64,000 bases of DNA from the NCBI GenBank assembly GCA_017650105.1, contig JAGCFO010000029.1, positions 1 through 64,000 of the forward strand, written 5' to 3'. The stretch is from Bacteroidaceae bacterium. Its GTDB lineage: Bacteria; Bacteroidota; Bacteroidia; Bacteroidales; Bacteroidaceae. Made by a program: the position numbers and the translations under genes. Shown one piece after another: positions 36,550 through 45,683 of this stretch. The first letter of the stretch is position 1. Each line of letters opens with the position of its first letter. The notes under the pieces are model-generated. The model did not search any database and was not told the origin of the DNA. It saw nothing but the letters and a program-made list of their open reading frames with translations.

Positions 36550-39500
36550 ATGAGAATCAGACTTTTTATAGCTTTAGCAGTTTTATTGTCGGTTTATGTT
36601 TCTGCTTCGTCTCAGGGCGTGCAACTTGATGGAACTCTTATTCATTCCGGGTCTGTAGTCAGTGCACATACGCCGGAGATGGCATTTGACGATGATATGA
36701 CTACGTATTTTAATGCATCGAGCTCTGATTTTGCATGGCTCGGTATGGATTTGGGTACGCCTCATGTCATTACAGGGGTGGGAGTAGCTTCAAGGAACAG
36801 TAATCGTTCTGCGGGTAAATTGCTTTTAGGCGTATTCGAGGGTGCTAATCGTTCAGATTTTATGGACGCTGTACCATTATACCTAATTAGTGAAACACCT
36901 GTTCCCGCTGCATTGACGTGTTATGATGTGCATGTTAGCCGCGCTTTCCGATATGTACGTTATGTTGGTCCGTCTGTTACTCGTGCAGAAGTGGCAGAGC
37001 TTCGTTTCTTTGGTTTTGAGGATGAAGGTTGCGACACTGCTTTTTATCAGATAACATCTCTTCCTACTGTTAGCATTCATGTGAAGAATGGTACTGTTCC
37101 CACTAGTAAGACTCAAGATCTTGAGTCGACTATTACCATTACCTACGAAGATGGACAACTTATTCAGGAATACCCTATTCTTACACGTGTCCGTGGAAAC
37201 TTTTCCGCTAGCCACGAGAATAAACCTTATCGCATAAAGTTCAACGATGGAAAGAGTCATCATATGCTTCATGGCTCTCCCCGAGATGAGAGTCCTGCTA
37301 AAGCAAAGAAATGGACTCTTATCAATAACTATGGCGACAAGACTCTTATTCGTAATAACATAGCATTTGAAATAAGTCGACGTGCCGAAATGCCATACTC
37401 TCCTTGGTGCCGAAATGTTGACCTATTGCTTAATGGTGAGTACCGCGGAACGTACCAACTTACTGATTGGCTAGGCATAGACAAAAACAGGGTAAACATT
37501 ACTGAAATGACCTCTGATGACGTTGAGGGCGAGGAACTTACAGGTGGTTATTTCTTTGAAATGAATGGCTATGCTAATAGTGATCCCGTACATTTTACTT
37601 CATCTCATGGTAACCCTATCACTGTCCATTCGCCCGAAGACGACGAGATTCAGTCAAGGCAATTCGATTATATAGTAAACCATTTCAATGAGATGGAGGA
37701 ACGGGTTTACTCTGCTAATTACACGGATAACGAGAAGGGTTACCGTCCCCTGCTTGATCTGGATAGCTTCCTCCGCTATTTCCTTACAGAAGAGTATGTA
37801 GGAAACACGGATATGATTTGGCAAGTGTTTATGTACAAGGAACGTGGGGATGACCGTATTTTCACAGGGCCTGCTTGGGATCATGATCTTGGGCTTGACA
37901 ATGATGGTTCTGTGTATCCGGGCAATCAGCGCGAAGGTTGGACGTATACTGTTCGTTGTGCCGGGAATTGGGGAAACTTTGTATCTCGAATCTTATCTGA
38001 TTCGCGCGCCATGTCTCAACTTAGAGATATGTGGGCAGAATTACGCGACAAAAATGCGTTCAACGAGCAGGACATGCGAGACTATGTTGATTCACTTCGT
38101 GCCCTCGTTAGCGCTTCTGCACGTTTGAATTTTATCAGGTGGCCATATTTGACTCAGAAGGTACATTGTAACCCTGCTGTTTGGGGAACTTGGGACAAAG
38201 AGGTAGATGTGGTACGTGATTATGTGGGGGGACGTGTGGCTTGGTTCGATAAAAAACTTAAATATAACACGCTTGACATTATTGACGGTGTCTATCACAT
38301 CTCATCTGCTTCTGAGTTGGTTACCTTCTCAAAAATGGTCAATAAAGGTTTGACCAACGTGTCAGTCGTGTTGGATGCAGATATTGATATGGCGGGGTTT
38401 GAAACACGCTTTGCACCAATTGGTAGCTCGCTATATCCTTTTTCTGGACATTTTGACGGTAGGTGTCATACTATAAGTCATCTTTCGTTAGAAGGCGGTG
38501 ATTGTGTGGGCTTGTTCGGCACGGTAGCCGGTGAAACCACGATTGAGAACCTAATCGTCGAGGGGCATGCTCAGGCAAACAGCTATGTGGGTGGCCTTGT
38601 GGGTTATGCTTCTGGCAGTTCAATCACAATTACCGCATGCGGTAGTTGTATGGAAGTGTCTGCTACTGGTTCATATGCTGGAGGATTGGTTGGCTCAACT
38701 TCTCGTAGTACGATAACGTCAATTGCTTCATGCTTTAGCACTGGTGATGTAACCGCTTCTTCTCATGCAGGGGCCATTATCAGTAATGGAGGAACCGTTA
38801 CCATTACTGACAGCTATAATCTTGGTTTTGTGAATGGGGTATCTTCAGAGGTGTTCGCTGCCGGTAGTCATTTAACGACGGAAAATTGTTATGATGCTCA
38901 TAGTACTCAAGTGTCGCCAACAACGGTAGATGAAGCCGTTTCGGGACGTCTTTGCTTGATTCTCAATAACGGCTCTTCAAAGCAAACTCCGTTATGGAGA
39001 CAGAATATAGACAACGGACGTAAGCCCGACATATTCCCTGTACCTTTCAAAACACATGGTGCTGTTTACGAGTCGTTGAACGGAATAACAAATCATAATC
39101 CTAATACACTTGGCTATCGATATTATCTGCTCGAAATTACAGAAATAGAGAGTGGAGGCATTGTGCAACTGGCTGAGGTGGACCTACTTGATGAGACTCT
39201 TTCGGAATACACTGATGTCGTAGTGCTTGAAGGGACCGAGAGTGGAATTCCTAATGAAAATTGGATTAACATTGCTGACAATAATCTCTATACGAAGTAC
39301 TGTGGTCATTTCAAAGGGCGCACTATATTCTTATTTGACGCAGGAGAAGATATTTGTGTTTCTGCTTATCGATTATATACTGCGAATGACACGCAATCAA
39401 ATAGCGGACGTAATCCGCGCTCATGGAATCTGTACGCTGCTTCTATTTTAGGAAATAGTGTGGATGATACAGATTGGCTATTGCTTGACTCTCGAGAAGA

Positions 39501-40149
39501 TGATAGAACTATGGGAGCTACTAATTATACTCCTTACGATTTCTACGTTACGGATCCTAATGATCCAAACGGATTCCGGTTCTTTATGCTTGAACTATTG
39601 GAAGCCCAGCGACGAGGCACGATTCTTCAATTGGCGGAAATAGACCTACTGAACGAAGCGGGTGAAGAGTATCGTGGAGTTACTATTTATGATGCACAGT
39701 GCGAGTATAATAGTGGTGAAGGCTGGGAAAATCTATGCGACAACAACCTTGAAACAAAATGGTGCGGTGCTTTCCACGATCCTGCTTACTTCTATTTTGA
39801 TGCTGGATTCCGTGTACTTCCCGCTGCATACCGTATGTTTACCGCAAATGATACTTATTCACATCCAAATCGTAATCCATTCTCTTGGAGGCTTTGGGGA
39901 AGTAATGTGCGTTCTTCACAGCATGATGCGGAAGAATGGGTTTTGATTGATGAACGCAGACAGGATGACACGATGGAAGCAGCTAATTTCACTCCTTATG
40001 ACTTTGACATTTCTTTTGATACAGGAATAGATGACGAGATATTTGATGGTGAAGATGAGACTATCTATGATTTGATGGGTCGTCGTCTTAATGAGATTCC
40101 AACAAAGGGTATTTATATCAAGAATGGGAAAAAGGTACTCGTACGTTGA
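36550..40149 (+). CDS. Second secreted CotH-kinase protein, with GLUG and discoidin-like modules
   Basis: The ATG at 36550, just after the promoter, gives a signal peptide (MRIRLFIALAVLLSVYVSASSQ) and 1199 residues. Order: an F5/8 type C-like domain (about 25-155), a CotH kinase domain (about 165-575) with KPYRIKF and the metal-site motif FTGPAWDHDLGLDND, a GLUG-repeat segment (about 580-790; AxSYVGGLVGYASG and GSYAGGLVGSTS), and two C-terminal modules with the TANDTxSxxxRNPxSWxL(Y/W) motif shared with the preceding gene. The tail YDLMGRRLNEIPTKGIYIKNGKKVLVR ends the protein. CotH proteins are secreted kinases. The modular company suggests a cell-surface kinase targeted to glycan or glycoprotein. 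It differs from the first CotH protein by having no ricin domain. Confidence 0.83.
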   Translation: MRIRLFIALAVLLSVYVSASSQGVQLDGTLIHSGSVVSAHTPEMAFDDDMTTYFNASSSDFAWLGMDLGTPHVITGVGVASRNSNRSAGKLLLGVFEGANRSDFMDAVPLYLISETPVPAALTCYDVHVSRAFRYVRYVGPSVTRAEVAELRFFGFEDEGCDTAFYQITSLPTVSIHVKNGTVPTSKTQDLESTITITYEDGQLIQEYPILTRVRGNFSASHENKPYRIKFNDGKSHHMLHGSPRDESPAKAKKWTLINNYGDKTLIRNNIAFEISRRAEMPYSPWCRNVDLLLNGEYRGTYQLTDWLGIDKNRVNITEMTSDDVEGEELTGGYFFEMNGYANSDPVHFTSSHGNPITVHSPEDDEIQSRQFDYIVNHFNEMEERVYSANYTDNEKGYRPLLDLDSFLRYFLTEEYVGNTDMIWQVFMYKERGDDRIFTGPAWDHDLGLDNDGSVYPGNQREGWTYTVRCAGNWGNFVSRILSDSRAMSQLRDMWAELRDKNAFNEQDMRDYVDSLRALVSASARLNFIRWPYLTQKVHCNPAVWGTWDKEVDVVRDYVGGRVAWFDKKLKYNTLDIIDGVYHISSASELVTFSKMVNKGLTNVSVVLDADIDMAGFETRFAPIGSSLYPFSGHFDGRCHTISHLSLEGGDCVGLFGTVAGETTIENLIVEGHAQANSYVGGLVGYASGSSITITACGSCMEVSATGSYAGGLVGSTSRSTITSIASCFSTGDVTASSHAGAIISNGGTVTITDSYNLGFVNGVSSEVFAAGSHLTTENCYDAHSTQVSPTTVDEAVSGRLCLILNNGSSKQTPLWRQNIDNGRKPDIFPVPFKTHGAVYESLNGITNHNPNTLGYRYYLLEITEIESGGIVQLAEVDLLDETLSEYTDVVVLEGTESGIPNENWINIADNNLYTKYCGHFKGRTIFLFDAGEDICVSAYRLYTANDTQSNSGRNPRSWNLYAASILGNSVDDTDWLLLDSREDDRTMGATNYTPYDFYVTDPNDPNGFRFFMLELLEAQRRGTILQLAEIDLLNEAGEEYRGVTIYDAQCEYNSGEGWENLCDNNLETKWCGAFHDPAYFYFDAGFRVLPAAYRMFTANDTYSHPNRNPFSWRLWGSNVRSSQHDAEEWVLIDERRQDDTMEAANFTPYDFDISFDTGIDDEIFDGEDETIYDLMGRRLNEIPTKGIYIKNGKKVLVR

Positions 40150-40173
40150 TTTAGAAACATTGTTTTTATTTTT

Positions 40174-40212
40174 ACGGCAACACGGCAGGTTTTTGACCTG
40201 CCGTGTTGCCGT
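40174..40212. terminator. Bidirectional terminator between convergent genes
   Basis: A perfect 17-base stem, ACGGCAACACGGCAGGT (40174-40190) and its complement (40196-40212), with loop TTTTG. It is preceded by an A/T-rich TTTTTATTTTT run and followed by AAATAATTTTC, so it can act on both strands between the CotH and GH92 genes. Confidence 0.9.
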
Positions 40213-40239
40213 AAATAATTTTCAAGAAAGAGAAAGTCA

Positions 40240-42471
40240 TCAGTGTGAGGTGCTCATTTGGAAATGGAGTGTACCGCCCTCTCGAATCTGTTGCTCTGTA
40301 AGCGTTAGACTATTAAGGGCTTGTCCATTAAGCTTTACGTTACGTACGTAAATTGCTTTGTCGTTTTTTCTTGGAGCAGTTATTATGAAGTCGCCCCCAT
40401 GAGGCAAGTGTATGATGGCGCGTCTAAATAAAGGCGTGCCGATTGTGAACGTTCCGTTGCCTGCATGGAAGGGATAGAAACCGAGAGAGGAGAAAATATA
40501 CCAAGCAGACATTTGTCCACAATCATCATTTCCTGCATAGCCACAGGGTGTGGCATTATAGAATGTAGTGCGAACTTGATTGACAAGTTCTTGGGTGCGC
40601 CAGGGACATCCTGCATAATTGAACAGATATGCGGTATGATGCGCAGGTTCGTTGCCGTGAGCATACTGCCCGATAAAGCCAGAGGCGTTGCCGTTGGCAT
40701 CTCGTAGCTCTGATTCCAGACTAAAACATTCATCAAGCTTAGCAAGAAATTCCTTTTTTCCACCTAATAGTTCGATGAGCCCTTCAGGATCATGAGGAAC
40801 GAACCACATGTATTGCCAAGCATTTCCTTCAATGAACGCTGGGTTGTCATACTCAAGAGGATTGAAGGGTTCAATCATCTTTCTCTCCTCATCCTTGGGC
40901 ACGAAGAATCCCAACTTTTTATCCCACAGGTTGCGATAAAAGAGAGACCGGGATGCAAATCGAGCAGCGTCAGACTCTTTGCCTAGATATTTGGCTGTAG
41001 CTGCAACACAAGCATCGTCAAACGACTGTTCCATCGTGATGGAGACAGAGTTACCCTGAAGGTTGCCTGGCATATATCCGTATTTTTCCCATAAGTCGAA
41101 TGGGGAGTTTTTGTGGGGTGTGGTGCTACTTTCTACCATAGCGCGATAGGCAGCTTCAACGTCTATTCTGGGAATGCCAGTAAGAATGGCACGAGAAAGA
41201 ACAGGAATGGCATGATTGCCTATCATACAATAGTTCTCTTGCCCCCACAAAGTCCAAATGGGAAGATATCCGTAGGCTTGTTGATGAAGTATCATCGAGT
41301 ACACGAAATCCGAAGTTAATTCGGGCTCAAGTAGGTTATAAAGAGGGTGTGCCGCACGGAAGGTGTCCCAAAGTGAAAAAGTAGAATAATACTGTCTGCC
41401 TTGTGGCATGATTCTTGTCTGCTGGTCGGGTCCAACATAACGTCCATCTACGTCGCTCATAATATTAGGTTGGATGAGCGTGTGATAGAGTCCGGTATAG
41501 AAGATCGTTTTCTGGTCATCGGTGCCTTCAACGTCAATCCGTGAAAGATGTTGTTCCCAAGCTTCATCGGCAGCCTTCACGTAAGCGTCGAAATCCCAAG
41601 AACGGCATTCGGCGTCGAAATTGGCACGAGCGCCCGCTTCATCGACAGCAGAAAGTGCAACTTTTACTTCAACAATATCGCCATCATTGCCTTCGAAAGA
41701 GAGGGCAGCGCGCAGATACCTACCGTTGATAAGGGAAGCATCACCTACACTACGGTTTCCGTCAGCAAGTAGATAATGATTGAAAGGACGTGAAAACTCA
41801 GCGTGGAAATATACCCGTCGCAGAGGCGCCCATCCGGTAATGTATCGAAAGCCCTCTATTGTGTGATCGTCAACGATACGTAGCTGAGCTGCAATAATTT
41901 GATAGCTTCGTTTGCCAGTATAGTATGCATCTTCTCCGCGATAGGTGGAATGATCAAGGTCCACAATGATTGTATGCGTTCCTTTTTTAGGAAAGGAGTA
42001 ACGGTGGATTCCGGCATGAGGTGTAGCGCTGAAGGCAGCGTCTATACCTGAGGGATTCAAGCGTACTTGATAATATCCGGGAAGAGCATGCTCTTCGTCA
42101 TGAGTGAATGTTTGCGAAAAATCGCCTTTTGCGAGAGATTCGAGAGTGCATTCTTCATCCGAAGGCATAAGCATCACGTCAAACAAATCGGTGCAGCCTG
42201 TTCCACTCAGGTGAGTGTGTGAAAAGCCATATATTCTGTCTCGATCGTAGTCATAGCCAGAACAGGGATCCCAAGTAACATAGGGCTCTGTGTCGGGGCT
42301 TAACTGGACCATTCCCAACGGAAAACAAGCTCCGGGAAAAGTGCTTCCGGAGAGAGCTCCGGTATCGTCTGTCTGGGTACCGATGAAAGGATTAACATAG
42401 CGTGTATGGTCACCAGCAAAAAATGGAGACGTCAAGCAAGTAGCGAGAAGAAGGGAAAAAATTTTTTTCAT
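40240..42471 (-). CDS. GH92 alpha-mannosidase
   Basis: A 743-residue exported glycoside hydrolase of family 92, the normal length. The signal peptide is MKKIFSLLLATCLTSPFFAG. Family signatures are NPFIGTQTDDTGALSGSTFPGACFPLGMVQLSPDT, GYDYDRDRIYGFSHTHLSGTGC, the catalytic-domain strand FSLWDTFRAAHPLYNLLEPE, and the C-terminal GNDDCGQMSAWYIFSSLGFYP with GNDDCG acid residues. GH92 enzymes are calcium-dependent exo-mannosidases acting on N-glycans or yeast mannan, mostly alpha-1,2-linkages. Only 14 bases separate it from the upstream Rid-like gene, so it is the last gene of a four-gene minus-strand run. Its first codons (ATGAAAAAAATTTTTTCCCT and on) coincide with the core of the dispersed repeat. 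Confidence 0.92.
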   Translation of the reverse strand: MKKIFSLLLATCLTSPFFAGDHTRYVNPFIGTQTDDTGALSGSTFPGACFPLGMVQLSPDTEPYVTWDPCSGYDYDRDRIYGFSHTHLSGTGCTDLFDVMLMPSDEECTLESLAKGDFSQTFTHDEEHALPGYYQVRLNPSGIDAAFSATPHAGIHRYSFPKKGTHTIIVDLDHSTYRGEDAYYTGKRSYQIIAAQLRIVDDHTIEGFRYITGWAPLRRVYFHAEFSRPFNHYLLADGNRSVGDASLINGRYLRAALSFEGNDGDIVEVKVALSAVDEAGARANFDAECRSWDFDAYVKAADEAWEQHLSRIDVEGTDDQKTIFYTGLYHTLIQPNIMSDVDGRYVGPDQQTRIMPQGRQYYSTFSLWDTFRAAHPLYNLLEPELTSDFVYSMILHQQAYGYLPIWTLWGQENYCMIGNHAIPVLSRAILTGIPRIDVEAAYRAMVESSTTPHKNSPFDLWEKYGYMPGNLQGNSVSITMEQSFDDACVAATAKYLGKESDAARFASRSLFYRNLWDKKLGFFVPKDEERKMIEPFNPLEYDNPAFIEGNAWQYMWFVPHDPEGLIELLGGKKEFLAKLDECFSLESELRDANGNASGFIGQYAHGNEPAHHTAYLFNYAGCPWRTQELVNQVRTTFYNATPCGYAGNDDCGQMSAWYIFSSLGFYPFHAGNGTFTIGTPLFRRAIIHLPHGGDFIITAPRKNDKAIYVRNVKLNGQALNSLTLTEQQIREGGTLHFQMSTSH

Positions 42472-42485
42472 AACAAATAAATTTT

Positions 42486-43730
42486 TTAGAAGAAAGCATA
42501 ATCGTTGTTGCCTGCTTCACGCAGAGCTATGCATTCCATTTCGATGAGCCAAGCCGGGCGGCATACCGCAGCATTGACTAAAATGTAGTTTAAGTTTGGC
42601 ATTTCTTTGTCGAATAGTTTCGTGACTGTTTCTGCATCAGCAATGTCGCGCAGATAAACGATAGCCATTTTGATGTCTTTCAGCGAGGCGTCTGCTTCGG
42701 AAAGTAGCGCTTGAATATTCTCGAGCATCCGCATCGTCTGCTTGCAAATATCTCCCTGGTGCATGACCTCACCGTTGTTATCAATACTAGCTGTGCCGCT
42801 AATATAGATTTGACACCTGTCACCGTAAGTAATTGCCGTTCCTCGCTCAAAGGTGACGCCGTAGTCGCTGGTAGGATTTAAATGGCTTTTCGCATGAAGA
42901 TACTGTATTTGCTCTTTTTTCAACCCTTTTGTTGCACACGCGTCCATTTGAACGAGAACTTGCGAATCGGAGTGTTGGCCTTCAATTCCCGTGCTGGCTA
43001 TGAAATGAGTTTTCGGTGTAAGTCCTATGCGTCCGAAGTAGTTTTTCCGTCCTGTGACGATACCTTTGTAGTTGACATCAACATCACGCACGAAAATCCA
43101 AGTACGTAAGCAGTTATCTTCGATTGTCATTTCCATTGGCTTCAGCTCTGAACGATAGGCGTCGAAGATGTCGCGCATCTGATACTCAGAATTGTCTTTC
43201 AGATAGTCGCTTTTGTTCAGATCTTTTATTCCACATCGGCTCATAGGAAGGCAACCTCCCATCCAGTAATGGGTGTAGCCGTTGTGCTGAAAAGTTCCTT
43301 CGTTAGCAATGAGTTGATCGGCACTATAAACCCATAATGCAATTTTCGTGCCATTCAAAGGAGGCTGTTGGACGATGGATGTTGCGCAGAAGAGATGTTC
43401 CCCCAAAGCATCTTCAAGGATACTCTGCTGATTTGCTGCATCACTCAGAAAAAAACGTCTGAAAATGGGAGTGGTAGCAAGAACAGCCTCCTCGTTGGCG
43501 TCGGTTGGTTGATAATTCTCTTTTCCTTCGTTTGTAAGGCACTTGTTGATATGTGTTAACTTGTTGTTTTCGAACAGATAACGGTAAGAGTCCAGAAGAC
43601 TGTTCATCTGCTCAAGAAAACTAAGAGAGGAATCGGTAACTTGTAGTATCGTGTGACACTCAACAGTTCCTCCTTTGACAGGCTGAAAAACAGTAGTTGT
43701 TTTACGTATTGGGTTCATTATCTTGGTCAT
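42486..43730 (-). CDS. Two-domain Rid/chorismatase-like protein
   Basis: A 414-residue protein (or 410 from the second Met at 43718). The C-terminal about 125 residues read as a YjgF/YER057c/UK114 (RidA-type) fold: RCQIYISGTASIDNNGEVMHQGDICKQTMRMLENIQALLSEADASLKDI ... YILVNAAVCRPAWLIEMECIA. The N-terminal part (HTILQVTDSSLSFLEQMNSLLD ... HYWMGGCLPMSRCGI) resembles the first half of chorismatase-type proteins, which are double Rid folds. Activity could be enamine/imine hydrolysis or chorismate-derived chemistry; sequence alone does not decide. No signal peptide is present. It overlaps the DUF4435 gene by 29 (or 17) bases, so translation is coupled to it. Confidence 0.6.
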   Translation of the reverse strand: MTKIMNPIRKTTTVFQPVKGGTVECHTILQVTDSSLSFLEQMNSLLDSYRYLFENNKLTHINKCLTNEGKENYQPTDANEEAVLATTPIFRRFFLSDAANQQSILEDALGEHLFCATSIVQQPPLNGTKIALWVYSADQLIANEGTFQHNGYTHYWMGGCLPMSRCGIKDLNKSDYLKDNSEYQMRDIFDAYRSELKPMEMTIEDNCLRTWIFVRDVDVNYKGIVTGRKNYFGRIGLTPKTHFIASTGIEGQHSDSQVLVQMDACATKGLKKEQIQYLHAKSHLNPTSDYGVTFERGTAITYGDRCQIYISGTASIDNNGEVMHQGDICKQTMRMLENIQALLSEADASLKDIKMAIVYLRDIADAETVTKLFDKEMPNLNYILVNAAVCRPAWLIEMECIALREAGNNDYAFF

Positions 43731-44784
43731 TTTTAAGCGAATCGTTGATGTTCTCTTTTTCTTCTGCAGCTGCAGAAGAAAGGTCTTGATCGTGAAGTTT
43801 CATTAACCGTTTTATCTCCTTTTCTATATATTTATAGGTAGGAGCCTTAAGGAAGTCGGTATTCTTGCGCAAAATCAATTCAACAGCTTCTCCACTATGA
43901 CGATAGCTGGAAAGCTCATTTGTACGTTGCTCATTATGCTTTGCCTGCTGATTGATTTCTTCTTCCCGTTCGCGTCGTAGTCGGGAGCAAATAGGGATAA
44001 GAATTTTCAGCACTACTTGGTCTTTCAGATGATGCCCTTGGATAAAAAGATAAGTGTTTTCAGGTTCAACACCAAGCCTGCGTAAGTTTTTAGCTAGTTT
44101 CTGAATCTCTTCCTGATGACCTGGGTAGTGTTTGTCAAGCCATTCCAGTTTTCGGGAAACACGTGAAGCTAATTCCTCGAGCGAAGTGGAGGGCGTGTTG
44201 ACGCTAAAACTGGTAATACGTATGATGTTGTTAAAGTCTTGAATAGAAAAACTATATGTGTCACCCCGACGGTAGAACCAGATATTCCAGACGAACAAAG
44301 GATGGATGATCTGCGAGAACAACTTCATGTAAGCAGTAAAATCTATGAACCTATGATCGTTGAGAGTTGCTTGCACGCACACATTGTGAAGGCTGTCGGC
44401 AAAGCACTCGTAGTTCTCGATAGCATAGGCATAGGTGTGCAGGATGTAAGGACTCTCGCAAAGCACTTTGGAAATGTTAGTGGTGCCTTGCAACAAGTAG
44501 TCGTAGTCGCTGTCAACGCATGCTATCATGTGGCTTCCAAGCGATCTGCCAAAACTACTCATGATGGCCTTTGACTTACCTCGCACAAGATTTTCGCTAC
44601 TTGGCAGCAATACCTGGAAATAGGTTGTGTCATTATCGAAGCGGCTTAGTATATGACTCCAGAATGACACGTCGTCGTAGCTTTCAACATATGCGACAAT
44701 GCGTTTGCGAGCCGTTTTGGCACGCAAATTGTTTGCTGCTTGTATATAGCGTGACGTTATGTTTTCAGTAAGTCTTTTTCCCAT
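43702..44784 (-). CDS. DUF4435 (TOPRIM-like) protein, AriB-like
   Basis: A 360-residue cytoplasmic protein. The N-terminal half shows the DUF4435 pattern: VAYVESYDDVSFW with Glu34, and ACVDSDYDYLL with Asp91 and Asp93, an arrangement like the acidic site of TOPRIM nucleases; AIENYECF follows. The C-terminal third is charged and helical (RREREEEINQQAKHNEQRTN). DUF4435 proteins paired with AAA/ABC-type ATPases include AriB, the toxin-nuclease effector of PARIS anti-phage systems. It lies 66 bases downstream of such an ATPase. Membership in PARIS proper is inference, because similar pairs are frequent in Bacteroidetes and may have other tasks. Confidence 0.7.
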   Translation of the reverse strand: MGKRLTENITSRYIQAANNLRAKTARKRIVAYVESYDDVSFWSHILSRFDNDTTYFQVLLPSSENLVRGKSKAIMSSFGRSLGSHMIACVDSDYDYLLQGTTNISKVLCESPYILHTYAYAIENYECFADSLHNVCVQATLNDHRFIDFTAYMKLFSQIIHPLFVWNIWFYRRGDTYSFSIQDFNNIIRITSFSVNTPSTSLEELASRVSRKLEWLDKHYPGHQEEIQKLAKNLRRLGVEPENTYLFIQGHHLKDQVVLKILIPICSRLRREREEEINQQAKHNEQRTNELSSYRHSGEAVELILRKNTDFLKAPTYKYIEKEIKRLMKLHDQDLSSAAAEEKENINDSLKNDQDNEPNT

Positions 44785-44850
44785 TTCTCAATCTCTGCAA
44801 AACCGTTTGTTGCATTGATAGTTGGAACTCGAGAGAATCCGCCCGAATCG

Positions 44851-45585
44851 TTATTTCTTTGCTACTGTAATGTCTTCCACATCGATAACCGTATCCATCC
44901 ATCCGTCCATTATGACAGCGGGGGAGTGGGTGATGAGGATGATTTGAGCATTCGGATTCATTTCCGTAGCTATTTTCAGAAGCTGCTGCTGCCATTCGAT
45001 GTGAAGTGAAATTTCAGGCTCGTCCATGAAGAGCACACAAGGCTTCTTCTCCTGCACGAGAAGCGTAAGCAGGATTACCAACATTTGCCTTTCGCCCGAC
45101 GAGAGAGCATCTATCGTCAGCCGTTCTCCGTCTTGCAAGAAGAGCAGTTCATGGCTGTCGCGGATGATTGTCTTGTCGGTGACGGAGAAAAGCTTGTCTG
45201 CCCAATCGTAAAACGAAGTTTTATCGGCATTGAAATAGGCGTAAAGGTTGAGCAGTCTCGACATGTGTTGCCTGTTATCGCCGATATGTATAACATCAAA
45301 AGGAATGTACGAAGCGTCTTCAGGGCTGAAAGTGATATCCATATCCGGCACTTTCAGGCTATTCTCGTCCGGCATTTCAACGTTGTTGGCGATGGCTTCT
45401 TTCTTTTTCTGAAGATAGTGCAGTTGCGCAGTCATCTTATTCATGATAGAACTTTTGCCAATGCCGTTCACACCACTCAGGATGTTAACGTGCCGAAACA
45501 GATCCCATACAATGTGTTTCTTCCCCCAAAGGGCTTTTATCTCGATTCGGCGGATATATTCGGCTGCTTTTATCGGATTATCCAT
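44851..45585 (-). CDS. AAA/ABC-type ATPase partner of the DUF4435 protein
   Basis: The ATG at 45585 is chosen because the promoter lies just upstream; the product has 244 residues. Walker A is GVNGIGKSS with Lys44, the ABC signature LSSGERQ lies near 175, Walker B is CVLFMDEPE, and the switch His is in ILITHSPAVI. It is an AAA_15/AAA_21-type ATPase as found with OLD-like and TOPRIM nucleases and in PARIS (AriA). It is much shorter than typical AriA, with only a small helical insertion (LQKKKEAIANN). It probably controls the DUF4435 protein. It is the first gene of the minus-strand run ATPase - DUF4435 - Rid-like - GH92. Confidence 0.8.
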   Translation of the reverse strand: MDNPIKAAEYIRRIEIKALWGKKHIVWDLFRHVNILSGVNGIGKSSIMNKMTAQLHYLQKKKEAIANNVEMPDENSLKVPDMDITFSPEDASYIPFDVIHIGDNRQHMSRLLNLYAYFNADKTSFYDWADKLFSVTDKTIIRDSHELLFLQDGERLTIDALSSGERQMLVILLTLLVQEKKPCVLFMDEPEISLHIEWQQQLLKIATEMNPNAQIILITHSPAVIMDGWMDTVIDVEDITVAKK

Positions 45586-45608
45586 TTGTTTTTTATTTTT
45601 GTTGCTTA

Positions 45609-45640
45609 CAAAAGTACGACATTTTTTGCGTATAAACAAA
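45609..45640 (-). promoter_or_regulatory. Promoter of the ATPase-DUF4435 run
   Basis: On the minus strand TTTG (45640-45637), 20 bases, TACTTTTG (45616-45609), 24 bases before the ATG at 45585. It interleaves with the plus-strand promoter at 45625-45656. Confidence 0.85.
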
Positions 45641-45656
45641 TTCTTTTTTATATTTG
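45625..45656 (+). promoter_or_regulatory. Promoter of the GH35 gene
   Basis: TTTG (45625-45628), 20 bases, TATATTTG (45649-45656), 28 bases before the ATG at 45684. It shares 16 bases with the divergent ATPase promoter. Confidence 0.85.
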
Positions 45657-45683
45657 CATCCAATAAACCAAAAATCTGTTCAC

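Noticed and set aside
45586..45663. Longer N-terminus for the AAA ATPase
   Set aside because: The extension spans both divergent promoters; the ATG at 45585 directly precedes the ATPase fold.
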